A DNA stretch of 64,000 bases. It comes from Candidatus Rifleibacteriota bacterium. Its GTDB lineage: Bacteria > Muiribacteriota > Ozemobacteria > Ozemobacterales > Ozemobacteraceae. Shown in pieces: positions 9,091-17,906 of the stretch. The notes under the pieces were generated by a model. That model worked only from the letters and a program-made list of their open reading frames with translations. It did not search any database and was not told the DNA's origin. The stretch lies in NCBI GenBank assembly GCA_015232575.1, contig JADFZL010000004.1:264381-328380 (forward strand). Reading direction: 5' to 3'. A program made the translations under genes and the position numbers. How positions within the stretch are numbered: position 1 is the stretch's first letter; the number at the start of each line of letters is the position of its first letter.

Positions 9091-9114
9091 GCAGGTCGAA
9101 CAGGTTCGACCTGC
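9091..9114. promoter_or_regulatory. Perfect 24-base palindrome
   Basis: GCAGGTCGAAC, two bases (AG), then its exact reverse complement GTTCGACCTGC. It sits between the stop of the gene at 9147-10001 and the start of 8090-9001, both on the minus strand. It could be an operator for the downstream gene, a hairpin ending the upstream gene, or one copy of a dispersed repeat. No T-run follows on the minus strand that would make a standard terminator. Confidence 0.5.
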
Positions 9115-9146
9115 GAACAATTAACTGTCTGATAAAATACTATTGA

Positions 9147-10001
9147 TTATTGTGGTTTAATCTCGTTAACAACCTGTTCTCCTGTAGATTCATGAACAAT
9201 TGTAAATGTTTTACCGCACAACTGCCATGGACCAGACGACATAAAGAATGATGAAGCAGATTCCAGCTCAAACCATACTTTACAGACTTCAAATTTTCGT
9301 TTGACATTAGTTGACAAATTATTTGATGACTGAAAAGAGACCTTAACCGACATTACATTCGAACCATCGACGTTAACGGGGAACGGTTTTCCAATGGTAA
9401 GGTTCTTGATAAATCCTCCGGTAAGTAATGATTGAACCATTGACAGAAGATTTGTGTTGATAACCAGGTCAATATTAACGTTTGAACTATGATTCTGTTG
9501 TTCATCCTGCCAGTAGAAACCCTTTGATTCACGTTCAAGCTCACGTCCCCGGCGATATTTATATCCGCTTTTACTGTAGCCATAACCGGGATAATATTCA
9601 CTCTGAGCAAAGTACAAACGATTCCCATCAACGATTCCTGAACTTCTGATGTCATTATAAATTGGTTTCAGCGCATCGCGACTATGATCATCAAGTAAGT
9701 TATAAACATTTTTGAATGCTTTGAATGGCTTTGTGTTGCCATTTTCATAAGAACTTACAATGTGCTTGATAAGTTCAGTGCGATCATTTTCCCATCTGTT
9801 GGTGGCTTTATCGTAATCATTGAGTTTATCCGGATCGCCACAGTGAGTAAGGTCAGAAATATGCCATGCCTGATTTAAAAGACTGAGAGTCTTTTTCTCT
9901 GTACAGATGTCTTCCGAAGTGTAAGGCTCAGCAAGTACAGGGGTAACACGTGACAGTAACATGAGTAACAAAACTAACAGAATATTTTTGGAGAAAGTCA
10001 T
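9147..10001 (-). CDS. Secreted protein of unknown function
   Basis: About 284 residues from the ATG at 10001, chosen because AAAGGATGG lies five bases upstream and the product then begins directly with a signal peptide (MTFSKNILLVLLLMLLSRV, cleavage near VLAEPY). A longer frame starting with TTG at 10064 is less likely. The mature protein is mixed helix and strand with a central Tyr/Gly-rich stretch (EYYPGYGYSKSGYKYRRG) and a C-terminal half of regular beta-type sequence. Two early Cys residues and two late ones could form disulfides. I recognise no family. The next gene downstream is another exported unknown. Confidence 0.6.
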   Translation of the reverse strand: MTFSKNILLVLLLMLLSRVTPVLAEPYTSEDICTEKKTLSLLNQAWHISDLTHCGDPDKLNDYDKATNRWENDRTELIKHIVSSYENGNTKPFKAFKNVYNLLDDHSRDALKPIYNDIRSSGIVDGNRLYFAQSEYYPGYGYSKSGYKYRRGRELERESKGFYWQDEQQNHSSNVNIDLVINTNLLSMVQSLLTGGFIKNLTIGKPFPVNVDGSNVMSVKVSFQSSNNLSTNVKRKFEVCKVWFELESASSFFMSSGPWQLCGKTFTIVHESTGEQVVNEIKPQ

Positions 10002-10155
10002 CTTATCCATCCTTTTTTTCTGATTCTGATTTTCCATAGTTAACAATTTCCGTAATAACTGCAAAACTTTATTATTGTTTCTTTTTCGCTATATAAACAC
10101 CTCCTGTATTTTCAAACTTCACCAACCTTACGCAGCACTTTTTGCTTTTGTTGCA

Positions 10156-10200
10156 TGAAAAAAAAATCCTGATTCATGACATGTATTGTCAAAACAGGAT
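10156..10200 (-). terminator. Rho-independent terminator of the SpoIIE-type operon
   Basis: On the minus strand ATCCTG pairs with CAGGAT, with an inner TGACA/TGTCA stem, followed by nine U residues. It lies 26 bases after the stop of the gene ending at 10226, so it closes the two-gene phosphatase operon. Confidence 0.75.
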
Positions 10201-10225
10201 ATTTGGGTTGCTACAGGCTATTTAT

Positions 10226-13060
10226 TCAGGAAGCAGAGTCTTTCTTGTTTCGCTCTATAACCAGAAAAGGAATATCTTTCAGGCATGAAAAGGACTCTAA
10301 TATTGTTTCTACAGATATTTTACCGGTCGGAGGAACTGTTGACGCTGAGAGTTGATATGCTGAATCCATCGGAGAGACAATAATTATGTTCTCTTCCTCC
10401 AGGCATATTTTTGCATGATAGTATTGTACTGAAGGTGATAATCCGATAGGTCGCCCCTTTAACAGTTCAAGTTGCCGTACAGTTCTCTTCTTTTCTATTA
10501 ACAAAGGTGATGGCCAACCAAAAAAATACATATTAACCATGTCGTCTTTCGGGGGAATCCATGAGATGGAAAGAGATAATGGAAAACATTCTTCAAAGCT
10601 TTTTCTCAAAACCATATTGAGAATTTCTACAATTTCCTCAACGGTTTTTGTTCCAATGGTTTGACTGAATATTGCTTTTGATACAGCCATAACCAAAGCT
10701 GCAGAAACTCCATCAGCAGAAGTTTTTCCCAAAACAGCCCAGACACCTTTTTCCGGTATTTCTCCATAATCAAGATAATATCCGTTTAAAGTATCTGACC
10801 ATGGAAGCCGGCCAAAAATGCGTATGTATTGAGTAGCAAGCTCAGTCTGGGGAAATAACTTCTTTTGAACTATTGTACCCATATCTATTTCTTTCAGATA
10901 CTCAAGAGTGCTGTTAATAGTTTGTCCGAGTTCTCCGAATTCATCATTTGCAAGAAGTGGTACACGCCATGATTTCTCTCTTTTTTTCAGAGCTTCAATT
11001 CCCTTGAAAATAATCTTCATTGGTATAAGAAAAATGTGTTTCAATGCCAGAAGAATAAACCAGGAATAAAGAATAACAAAGATTGTTATCGCCATGGTGA
11101 GCAATTGAATATTTCTGGTAAAGTCAATTAATGGTTTTAGTGGTACAAGTGCTATCAGAACGAAATCAGGAAGGAAGGCACATGGAATGACAAATGCCTG
11201 AAATGATTTTTTTCCAATTCTGAATTTTGCATTACGTGAAATGCGTGAGAACTTAACCTCTCTTGCAAAATCAATTAGAGCTGTATCTTTTGGAAACCAT
11301 GATGGAATGAATTGCTTTGCTCCATCGAATGAGAATACTGCGAATGGTGTAATCAATGGAAATTTCTGTTTTTTTAGACGTTTTTCAAGAAAATCTTTCG
11401 CCATCTGGTGTGTTCGCTTACCCGCAATAACCAGAGCGAGTGGGTGGTCCTTTTTCGGGCATGGACTCCAGCAGAAAAAATGACTCTGGTCTCCAAACTC
11501 AATTTGATGAAGAGAATTTGGGTTATCAATGAAATTTGGAAAACCGGAATTGGAACTCTGAAAGGCCAGTCTGATGGAGCTTGCACCTGAAGATTCTATA
11601 ACAACATTTTCATCTTTGATACGCTCTTTAAATTTTGTTTCTAAACATGCTCTGGAAAACTCGGTAAATAAAGTCTTCATGATACTGTGATTTTCACTTT
11701 CGTTCAAATCAAGCTTCATTTTTCCAGAAATGTCAACAGCATACAAAACGTTAAGATTCAATTTTTGAAACACGTTTTTAAGAGATTTCTGTATTCGTTC
11801 AAATGAAGATTCGTTTGCCTGTTTTTGTACAAACAGCTCGAATGTGCGTGTGAACTTTTTCTTCTCTTCAATGAAATCGCGATCAATGGAAGTCATCCAG
11901 CGGCGTGAGTCGTCAAGACTTTCAATTAACCTTGCTTTTCTTCCCTCTTCAGAGGCACGAAATGCCAGTAGCGAAAGAGTCAGCAAAGGCAATCCCAGAG
12001 TGAAAAAAAACAATCCGGCGATTTTATTTTCGATTGAAATGGGAAATTCCCAGTTTTTCATTTGCCAGACGATATGAAGCATCGTAAAAAAGATATTCAC
12101 GATAAGGTAAAATGGCAGAAGTCTGTAAAAAATTGTTGGCTCAAGGGTTTTAAATTGACGTCCGGCAAAGCATGAAAAATCAGAAGTATGCACCGAGACC
12201 CAGCCGTTTGAATCTGGTGACAACCAGTTGTCCTGAACCGATAATTCCCTTTCTATTACATTGTATCCGGGGAAAGTGACATGTGGATTAAAAAATGAAA
12301 CAGTTTTTTTATCAACGGGCATAAGAAACAGTTTCAGTTTTCTATTCAACCTGGTTTTCATAAGCATTGAAATCAATTTTTGCGAGGAAGGGGCTTGCCA
12401 TGCAATAAAAATCATCCCGATTCCGCTTTTTGAATCTGTGTCCCAGAAGATTATTCCTGATTTTCCCTGTGAAGTGAAAGGAAAAGAGATTCCCCGACTG
12501 CTTTTGAGACGGCTTATCGAAAAATCCTCGCCAAAAAGGATTTTGAATCCTTTGAATGCTTTTTGAGAATCTTCCGGATAGTTCGGTTTTCCAATAACTG
12601 AGGAATGTGATTTGTAGGCATCTGCAAGGTAAGGCAACATTTTTTTTATCAGATTTTTCCCCTGAGATTTAAAACTGGCTGACATTGAGATATTTCCGCT
12701 TTTATCGAAAATATATGTATCAAAAGATACATCCCATTGTTTGGAATATCTTAAAAAGAAGTCCTCACTGAGAGACGTCTTTCTATCTTTTTTGAATGTT
12801 TTAGCTGCGAGATATCCAAAACATTTTTCGAGAAAAACAGTTGGAGTTCCGGAGTTAACTATTGTCTGGATATCGCTCTGGAGAAGAGAAAAAAAATGTT
12901 CTTTATGATTTTCGCTGAGCGTTTCATTATGAATATAAATTGTCAGGGCAAGAATAAGAAACGGAAACCAGCAAAACAGAATATTCCGTGAAACAAGACG
13001 CAGAAATTGGCTGAAAATACCAGCTTCCTCAAAAGTTGATATATTTTGTTCTTTATTCAT
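10226..13060 (-). CDS. Membrane HAMP-SpoIIE-like protein, predicted pseudophosphatase
   Basis: 944 residues. Transmembrane helices lie near 27-45, 317-338, 350-367 and 665-690, so there are two extracytoplasmic sensor regions. A HAMP-like segment (about 690-745) and a PP2C/SpoIIE-type fold (about 745-940) follow. The active-site motifs of the family are degraded. The first metal Asp (GGDY in the neighbour) is replaced in GYYLDY at about 760. GD-x-TGHG becomes GKTSADG at about 778. The YTDG loop becomes VSPMDS. It lies directly downstream of, and overlaps by ATGA, the gene for an intact enzyme of the same architecture. It may bind the same phosphoprotein partner without hydrolysis, or dimerise with its neighbour. 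Domain call firm; loss of activity inferred from residues. Confidence 0.8.
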   Translation of the reverse strand: MNKEQNISTFEEAGIFSQFLRLVSRNILFCWFPFLILALTIYIHNETLSENHKEHFFSLLQSDIQTIVNSGTPTVFLEKCFGYLAAKTFKKDRKTSLSEDFFLRYSKQWDVSFDTYIFDKSGNISMSASFKSQGKNLIKKMLPYLADAYKSHSSVIGKPNYPEDSQKAFKGFKILFGEDFSISRLKSSRGISFPFTSQGKSGIIFWDTDSKSGIGMIFIAWQAPSSQKLISMLMKTRLNRKLKLFLMPVDKKTVSFFNPHVTFPGYNVIERELSVQDNWLSPDSNGWVSVHTSDFSCFAGRQFKTLEPTIFYRLLPFYLIVNIFFTMLHIVWQMKNWEFPISIENKIAGLFFFTLGLPLLTLSLLAFRASEEGRKARLIESLDDSRRWMTSIDRDFIEEKKKFTRTFELFVQKQANESSFERIQKSLKNVFQKLNLNVLYAVDISGKMKLDLNESENHSIMKTLFTEFSRACLETKFKERIKDENVVIESSGASSIRLAFQSSNSGFPNFIDNPNSLHQIEFGDQSHFFCWSPCPKKDHPLALVIAGKRTHQMAKDFLEKRLKKQKFPLITPFAVFSFDGAKQFIPSWFPKDTALIDFAREVKFSRISRNAKFRIGKKSFQAFVIPCAFLPDFVLIALVPLKPLIDFTRNIQLLTMAITIFVILYSWFILLALKHIFLIPMKIIFKGIEALKKREKSWRVPLLANDEFGELGQTINSTLEYLKEIDMGTIVQKKLFPQTELATQYIRIFGRLPWSDTLNGYYLDYGEIPEKGVWAVLGKTSADGVSAALVMAVSKAIFSQTIGTKTVEEIVEILNMVLRKSFEECFPLSLSISWIPPKDDMVNMYFFGWPSPLLIEKKRTVRQLELLKGRPIGLSPSVQYYHAKICLEEENIIIVSPMDSAYQLSASTVPPTGKISVETILESFSCLKDIPFLVIERNKKDSAS

Positions 13061-15942
13061 AGACCTGTTTCTTTTTTACGACTCAAAATTACCGCAGTAT
13101 AGTCATCAGGCTGAGCTATGCCAGTTGATTTACTTGGATGTTCGTTGACAATCTTGCCCGGCAGCTGATCTGCCGTAATATCTTTTAGTGTGTTCAAAAA
13201 TTCCTGAAAAAGAATAAAACCATCAGGACCCGTATCTTCGCCTAAAGACTCAACTAAACCATCTGTATAAAAAAGAATTGATTCTCCTGGAAGCATATTA
13301 ATTACAGTCGATTGAAAAGGATAGTTGCTTTTTACTCCAAGAGGTATTCCCGGGGGAATGGGGAACAACTGCCAGTTCCCCTTGGCGTCGCATCTGTAAG
13401 GATATGGATGACCGGCGCTTGTAAGTTTTGTTTCTCCGGTATAGGTGTCGAGAAAACATAAAATCATTGTGAAAAGGAGTGCCCGCTTTACGTTTGTCAT
13501 TATTGCAAGATTAACTGCCGTGAGAATTTGCTCTGGTGTTGATTTTATTGAAAGCTGGTACACTACCGTAGCCTTGACAATACTTATCAGAAGAGCTGCA
13601 GGAACACCATGTCCAGTTGCGTCTCCAGCAATGACAAGAACATATCTTTCATCGATTGCAAAATAATCGAAATAGTCTCCACCAAGTTGAGTTGCAGGGA
13701 TCGAACATCCAAGAATCATATATGGAGAGATTTCCAGCATTGAACTTGGCATAAGTTGTTCCTGAACAAGCTTAGCCATGTTTGCTTCCTGCGCATTGGC
13801 AGTTATTTCATTGAAAGCTTTACATATTTGGGCAAACTCTGGCTGTGAATCAATTGGCAGACGATATGAATAATTGCCTGTTTTAAGCGAAGTCAGTCCA
13901 CGTGAAAGCCAGTCTATTGGCCTGAGGAATGAATCTGAGATGATATACGCTGTACCAAATGTGAAAACAAGAGCCATGAGTGCGCCAATAAGAAGAAGAT
14001 CAGAAAGTTTGTTTAAATCACGTATAATTTCCGATTCCGGAAACAATATCAAAAACGATCGATCTTTCAGGTGATATCCGGGAAACCCTGCTGCCAAATA
14101 CTCCTGACCCTGCCATTTGATCTTGGTTCTGACAGGATTTTTACCAAGTTCAATTTCATGCATGATCGTATGAAATCTTTCCGGAAGATCGTCATAATCT
14201 GGAATCCATGAATTTTTCCCTTCTTCTTTTACAATTATCTGAAAAATTCCGCGTCCAAATGTTCTCTTTTTCTTAATTTCACTGGATAAACAATCGTTTA
14301 CGATTTTTGGCTGATAAGGTTGAATGAAAACGAATGCTGCAGATGCTGACGGGTCTTTGTAAACATCCCAGTACCATACGTCCTGTTTCTGAGAAAATCT
14401 TGAAATAACAGGAGTATCAGGCTTTTCAATCAGAGATGGAAAACCAGATTCCGGAAGTTCAAAAAGGCTTTGAACCATAAGATCTTTTCCTGAAGTATTA
14501 CCTTTCAGTTGTTTTGTGCTTGATAGGCGATCCTGAAGCTTTTTTTCAATGCACATTTTTGCAAAAGTATCTGAAATTTGTCCAAATTTTTCGATATATT
14601 CTGTCTTGTACAAAGAAATCAAAAGCTGACCATCAAGTGAATAAAGAGCATACGTCATTATTTCTGATTTTGCCATCAATCCACGAAGGTCATCAAGAAG
14701 GCTTTTCTGATCAGATGAAATTCGAGGGTCATCCCGAATTTGTCTTAATTTCAAAACTTGTTTTTGTATCCAGCTGAAATATGATTCGTTTAAAGATCTG
14801 AAAATCTCTTCTGACTTGCGAAATACTTCCTCTGATCTGGCTTTACTTGTATCCCGATAAGACTTTGCTCCGAGAAAACCTATTCCGGATAACGGTATGA
14901 AAACCAGCAGGAAAAAAAGAAACAGAACTTTAATTCCAAGCGAAATGTATGGAGATCGGCCTGTCATCTTCCACCAGAATGCAAATTGCGAAATCAGCAT
15001 AAAAAAGACCAGGTAGATAAAAATAAATATTGGTTTAAACTTTTGCCAGAAATTCAACGGAATAGTTTTACATGCAAAAAAAGTAAGATCTGGTGTGGGA
15101 AGATTGGTCCATATAACATCATCCAGTTGGTGGGTTGGTTCCGGCGAAAAACTTAATCTGTACTTATATTTTTTAAAATCATTAGACGAAGGACGCTTTC
15201 CGGCAGTGAAAATCTTTCCGGCATTATCTTTAATAATCATTGATAATCCGGGATTTTCAGCAATTTTACTCTGAATAATATCAATCCAGGCAGGAATCTT
15301 ATTGAAAATTACTATGACACCACCAGGAAAATTTCCATCCCTGAAGTCCCAGTAAATGCCATTCTGGCCGTTCAGATTATCATATATCAGCATTTTCTGC
15401 CGACTGGCCGAAAGTTTTTTTAAATCAAAACCTTTATTAAAATACTCATCCAGATTGTCTTGTGTAATTTTATATTCAAAGTTTTTATATTCATCGTTTA
15501 AAGGGATTGCATTATCTTTTGTCAGATTTTGCCAAATGTAATTCATTAAGTTCTTTTTTTCCTGAGGAAGATTTTCCGGAAAAATTAATTTTCCCTCTGG
15601 AGCGAAAATGTATGCTGTAATTGAACATATTTCACTTTCAGCCTGTGATTTCAGGACCTTTTCTCTAACTGCATCCGGGGTAATGGTCCATGATACAATG
15701 TCCTGAATGAGATTTGACGCTTTTCTCAAAAGGTAGTGTGACGGATGACAGGAATATGTAAATTCCGCAAGTTCACGCTCAAAACTTGCGCGTACAGACA
15801 AATTTTCATTCTGTATCTGTGCTTCAAGAAAAAAAACACTGTATAATCCGAACAAAATCACCGGCCCGCCACAGCAGAGAAAATAAAAGGCTGTTAGCGG
15901 AAAATAGCTGTTATTTTTTGCATCAGACGAATCCATAATCAC
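13057..15942 (-). CDS. Sensor PP2C/SpoIIE-type serine phosphatase with HAMP domain
   Basis: 961 residues. Transmembrane helices near 15-38, 315-335, 345-370 and 658-682 enclose two extracytoplasmic regions that look like Cache-type sensors. A HAMP segment lies at about 683-735 and the SpoIIE catalytic domain at about 740-955. Metal-binding motifs are intact: GGDYFDY (Asp756), GDATGHG (Asp774), YTDGLVE (Asp894) and DDYTAV (Asp946, Asp947). Such enzymes dephosphorylate anti-anti-sigma (STAS) proteins in partner-switching pathways; no STAS or kinase gene is visible nearby. It is the first gene of a two-gene operon, with an inverted repeat 22-50 bases before its start that may be an operator. Confidence 0.88.
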   Translation of the reverse strand: MIMDSSDAKNNSYFPLTAFYFLCCGGPVILFGLYSVFFLEAQIQNENLSVRASFERELAEFTYSCHPSHYLLRKASNLIQDIVSWTITPDAVREKVLKSQAESEICSITAYIFAPEGKLIFPENLPQEKKNLMNYIWQNLTKDNAIPLNDEYKNFEYKITQDNLDEYFNKGFDLKKLSASRQKMLIYDNLNGQNGIYWDFRDGNFPGGVIVIFNKIPAWIDIIQSKIAENPGLSMIIKDNAGKIFTAGKRPSSNDFKKYKYRLSFSPEPTHQLDDVIWTNLPTPDLTFFACKTIPLNFWQKFKPIFIFIYLVFFMLISQFAFWWKMTGRSPYISLGIKVLFLFFLLVFIPLSGIGFLGAKSYRDTSKARSEEVFRKSEEIFRSLNESYFSWIQKQVLKLRQIRDDPRISSDQKSLLDDLRGLMAKSEIMTYALYSLDGQLLISLYKTEYIEKFGQISDTFAKMCIEKKLQDRLSSTKQLKGNTSGKDLMVQSLFELPESGFPSLIEKPDTPVISRFSQKQDVWYWDVYKDPSASAAFVFIQPYQPKIVNDCLSSEIKKKRTFGRGIFQIIVKEEGKNSWIPDYDDLPERFHTIMHEIELGKNPVRTKIKWQGQEYLAAGFPGYHLKDRSFLILFPESEIIRDLNKLSDLLLIGALMALVFTFGTAYIISDSFLRPIDWLSRGLTSLKTGNYSYRLPIDSQPEFAQICKAFNEITANAQEANMAKLVQEQLMPSSMLEISPYMILGCSIPATQLGGDYFDYFAIDERYVLVIAGDATGHGVPAALLISIVKATVVYQLSIKSTPEQILTAVNLAIMTNVKRALLFTMILCFLDTYTGETKLTSAGHPYPYRCDAKGNWQLFPIPPGIPLGVKSNYPFQSTVINMLPGESILFYTDGLVESLGEDTGPDGFILFQEFLNTLKDITADQLPGKIVNEHPSKSTGIAQPDDYTAVILSRKKETGL

Positions 15943-15963
15943 GCTTATCGTAGCATGTTAAAA

Positions 15964-15992
15964 TTTGATACACAAGACACTTGTATATCAAA
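15964..15992. promoter_or_regulatory. Inverted repeat upstream of the phosphatase operon
   Basis: TTTGATACACAAG, three bases, then CTTGTATATCAAA: a 13-base inverted repeat with one mismatch, 22 bases before the ATG at 15942. Size and position fit a dimeric repressor or activator site. It lies in the divergent region shared with the GH8 gene at 16125. Confidence 0.45.
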
Positions 15993-16014
15993 AAATAAAA
16001 TAATAGAAAACCAT

Positions 16015-16052
16015 TGCAACATTATGTTAAGTTTCCTACGTATAGCTATTGA
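16015..16052 (+). promoter_or_regulatory. Shared upstream motif, copy 1 (GH8 gene)
   Basis: TGCAACATTATGTTA (16015-16029), TACGTA (16037-16042) and ATTGA (16048-16052). The same three blocks with identical spacing occur at 17835-17872 before the paralogous beta-helix gene. ACATTATGT is nearly palindromic and TACGTA is a palindrome. This is either a common activator site or a -35/-10 pair for an alternative sigma factor. It is 73 bases before the ATG. Confidence 0.6.
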
Positions 16053-16124
16053 AACATTACTAATAACGATATTTGTTCTAATTAGATTTTCGGATTTGAT
16101 GAAAATTTCTCGGGGAGGCAAGCT

Positions 16125-17804
16125 ATGAAACATTCAAAAACATTTGTAGGAATTCTTCTTCTAATGTTCTGGATGAATTCAACATTTATGGTTTTCGGGA
16201 AAAAACCACACGTTCGTGAATATCCGGTTGAACTTTATGAGGCATATAACTATAAGGGTTCTTTTATCGGTCTTAAAGAGGGCAAGCACTGTATTAAAAA
16301 TACCGATTTCGATAACAAGGCATCTTCAATCTACATTGTTCCAGGGTATGAGGTAAAATTATATCGTTGGAAAGATGCAAGGGAAAACTCTGAAAACTAC
16401 ACCGTAACCCTCAAGGAGAGCGTTCCAAATTTAAAATCTGTTGACGGTAAGAATATGAATAATAAGACCAGCTATCTTGAAATCATAAAGCTGGATTCTG
16501 CTGATGATAAAAATGAAACAGATCAGAGTGGCAATGATACAGAAAATAGTAACAACACAAATACAGATACCTCTACAACAAATTCAAATGACCAACCGGA
16601 CACCAATAATAGTTCGCCAGATAACAGCGGCAATAAATTTCCATTTCCAAGAAATGAAAAATATGCTGACGGTAGTATAATGCCCTCAGGTTCTGCAGAT
16701 ACACTTAACAAGCAGGTTACCGAGTTTTATGATAAATGGAAGGAACGTTATGTGGGAAGCTGGAAAGGGAATCTCAATTACGTAAAATTTAACGGCGACA
16801 ATTTGAAAAAGGAGAAGATTTCAGTCTCTGAAGGCCATGGATACGGGATGATTATAATGGCAAGCATGGCAGGGTATGATCGAAATGCTAAGAGTCTTTT
16901 TGATGGCATGTTTCGCTGGTTTAAAAAATGCCCTAGTACAATTAATAAAAAATTGATGTCATGGTTGCAGTTGAAGGAAGGACCCGATGGCAAACAAAGT
17001 GATTCAGCCACAGATGGCGATCTCGATATTGCTTATGCTCTTCTTCTTGCTGACAAACAATGGGGAAGCAGTGGCGAAATAAATTATTCACAGGAAGCAG
17101 AAACACTTATCGCTGCAATAATGGAATCTGAAATTAACAAAAAGAGCTGGACTCCGCTTCTGGGTGACTGGGTTTCACCTGACGATAAAAAATATGGTGA
17201 TTCAACACGTCCGTCTGACTTTATGGTTGCCAATTTCGAAGCTTTCATGAATTTCACGGGAAACAAAGACTGGGGAAAAGTTGTTGATGGATGCTATAAA
17301 GTGGTAACCACCATTCAGGAAAAACATGCTAAAAGTTCTGGCCTTGTTTCAGACTTTGTAGTTAATACTACGGGAAATATTGAGCCAGCACCGTCTGGTC
17401 TTCTTGAAGAATCTGATCCAAATTACTATTATAACTCATGTCGCGTTCCATGGCGCATTGGAACCGGTTATCTTGTCAGTGGTTCTCAGAAAGCAAAAGC
17501 AATACTGGACAAAATGAATGAATTTTTTAAGCGGAGTACTCAGGGAAATCCTGAAAAGCTGAAATCTGGTTATGCTCTCTCAGGCGAAGCGCTTCCTAAG
17601 TCAGATTATCTTTCAATGGCTTTTCTTGCTCCAATCGGAGTCAGCGCCATGTCTGGCAATGATCAGGAATGGTTGGATAAAATTTGGAAAAAAACTGTAG
17701 AGCAATCTCTTGATAACGAACAATATTTTGAAAATACAATCAAGATGATATGTATGATAATCATGTCGGGAAACTGGATGACTCCAGATGCAAAAAATCC
17801 CTGA
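16125..17804 (+). CDS. Secreted GH8 glycoside hydrolase with beta/gamma-crystallin-like N-terminal domain
   Basis: 559 residues. Signal peptide 1-25 (cleavage near VFG). Residues about 33-125 resemble a beta/gamma-crystallin-type domain (VELYEAYNYKGSFIGL, ASSIYIVPGYEVKLY). An Asn/Asp/Ser/Thr-rich linker spans 126-180. From about 185 the sequence matches glycoside hydrolase family 8, with the catalytic acid Glu236 in SEGHGYG and the conserved Asp in ATDGDLDIAYAL (Asp297-Asp301). GH8 enzymes cleave beta-1,4-glucans, chitosan, xylan or mixed-linkage glucan; BcsZ-type members trim bacterial cellulose. No cellulose synthase gene is in view, so the substrate is open. The start follows GGGGAGG at good spacing. 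The N-terminal module and linker are shared with the next gene. Confidence 0.85.
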   Translation: MKHSKTFVGILLLMFWMNSTFMVFGKKPHVREYPVELYEAYNYKGSFIGLKEGKHCIKNTDFDNKASSIYIVPGYEVKLYRWKDARENSENYTVTLKESVPNLKSVDGKNMNNKTSYLEIIKLDSADDKNETDQSGNDTENSNNTNTDTSTTNSNDQPDTNNSSPDNSGNKFPFPRNEKYADGSIMPSGSADTLNKQVTEFYDKWKERYVGSWKGNLNYVKFNGDNLKKEKISVSEGHGYGMIIMASMAGYDRNAKSLFDGMFRWFKKCPSTINKKLMSWLQLKEGPDGKQSDSATDGDLDIAYALLLADKQWGSSGEINYSQEAETLIAAIMESEINKKSWTPLLGDWVSPDDKKYGDSTRPSDFMVANFEAFMNFTGNKDWGKVVDGCYKVVTTIQEKHAKSSGLVSDFVVNTTGNIEPAPSGLLEESDPNYYYNSCRVPWRIGTGYLVSGSQKAKAILDKMNEFFKRSTQGNPEKLKSGYALSGEALPKSDYLSMAFLAPIGVSAMSGNDQEWLDKIWKKTVEQSLDNEQYFENTIKMICMIIMSGNWMTPDAKNP

Positions 17805-17834
17805 TGTACGGAAATGTAATTTATTTTTGCATAA

Positions 17835-17872
17835 TGCAACATAATGTAATCTGTGTTACGTAAGGTGATTGA
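17835..17872 (+). promoter_or_regulatory. Shared upstream motif, copy 2 (beta-helix gene)
   Basis: TGCAACATAATGTAA (17835-17849), TACGTA (17857-17862) and ATTGA (17868-17872), with the same internal spacing as the motif at 16015-16052. It begins 72 bases before the preferred ATG at 17907. The match is much stronger than in the surrounding sequence, which supports co-regulation of the two secreted proteins. Confidence 0.6.
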
Positions 17873-17906
17873 GTTTATAAATAAAACGAATCCAAGGAGG
17901 CCTGGT

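Noticed and set aside
10098..10105. AGGAGGTG on the minus strand upstream of the secreted gene at 9147
   Set aside because: It is about 33 bases before the nearest in-frame TTG and followed by an in-frame stop, so it does not decide a start; the site next to 10001 is better.
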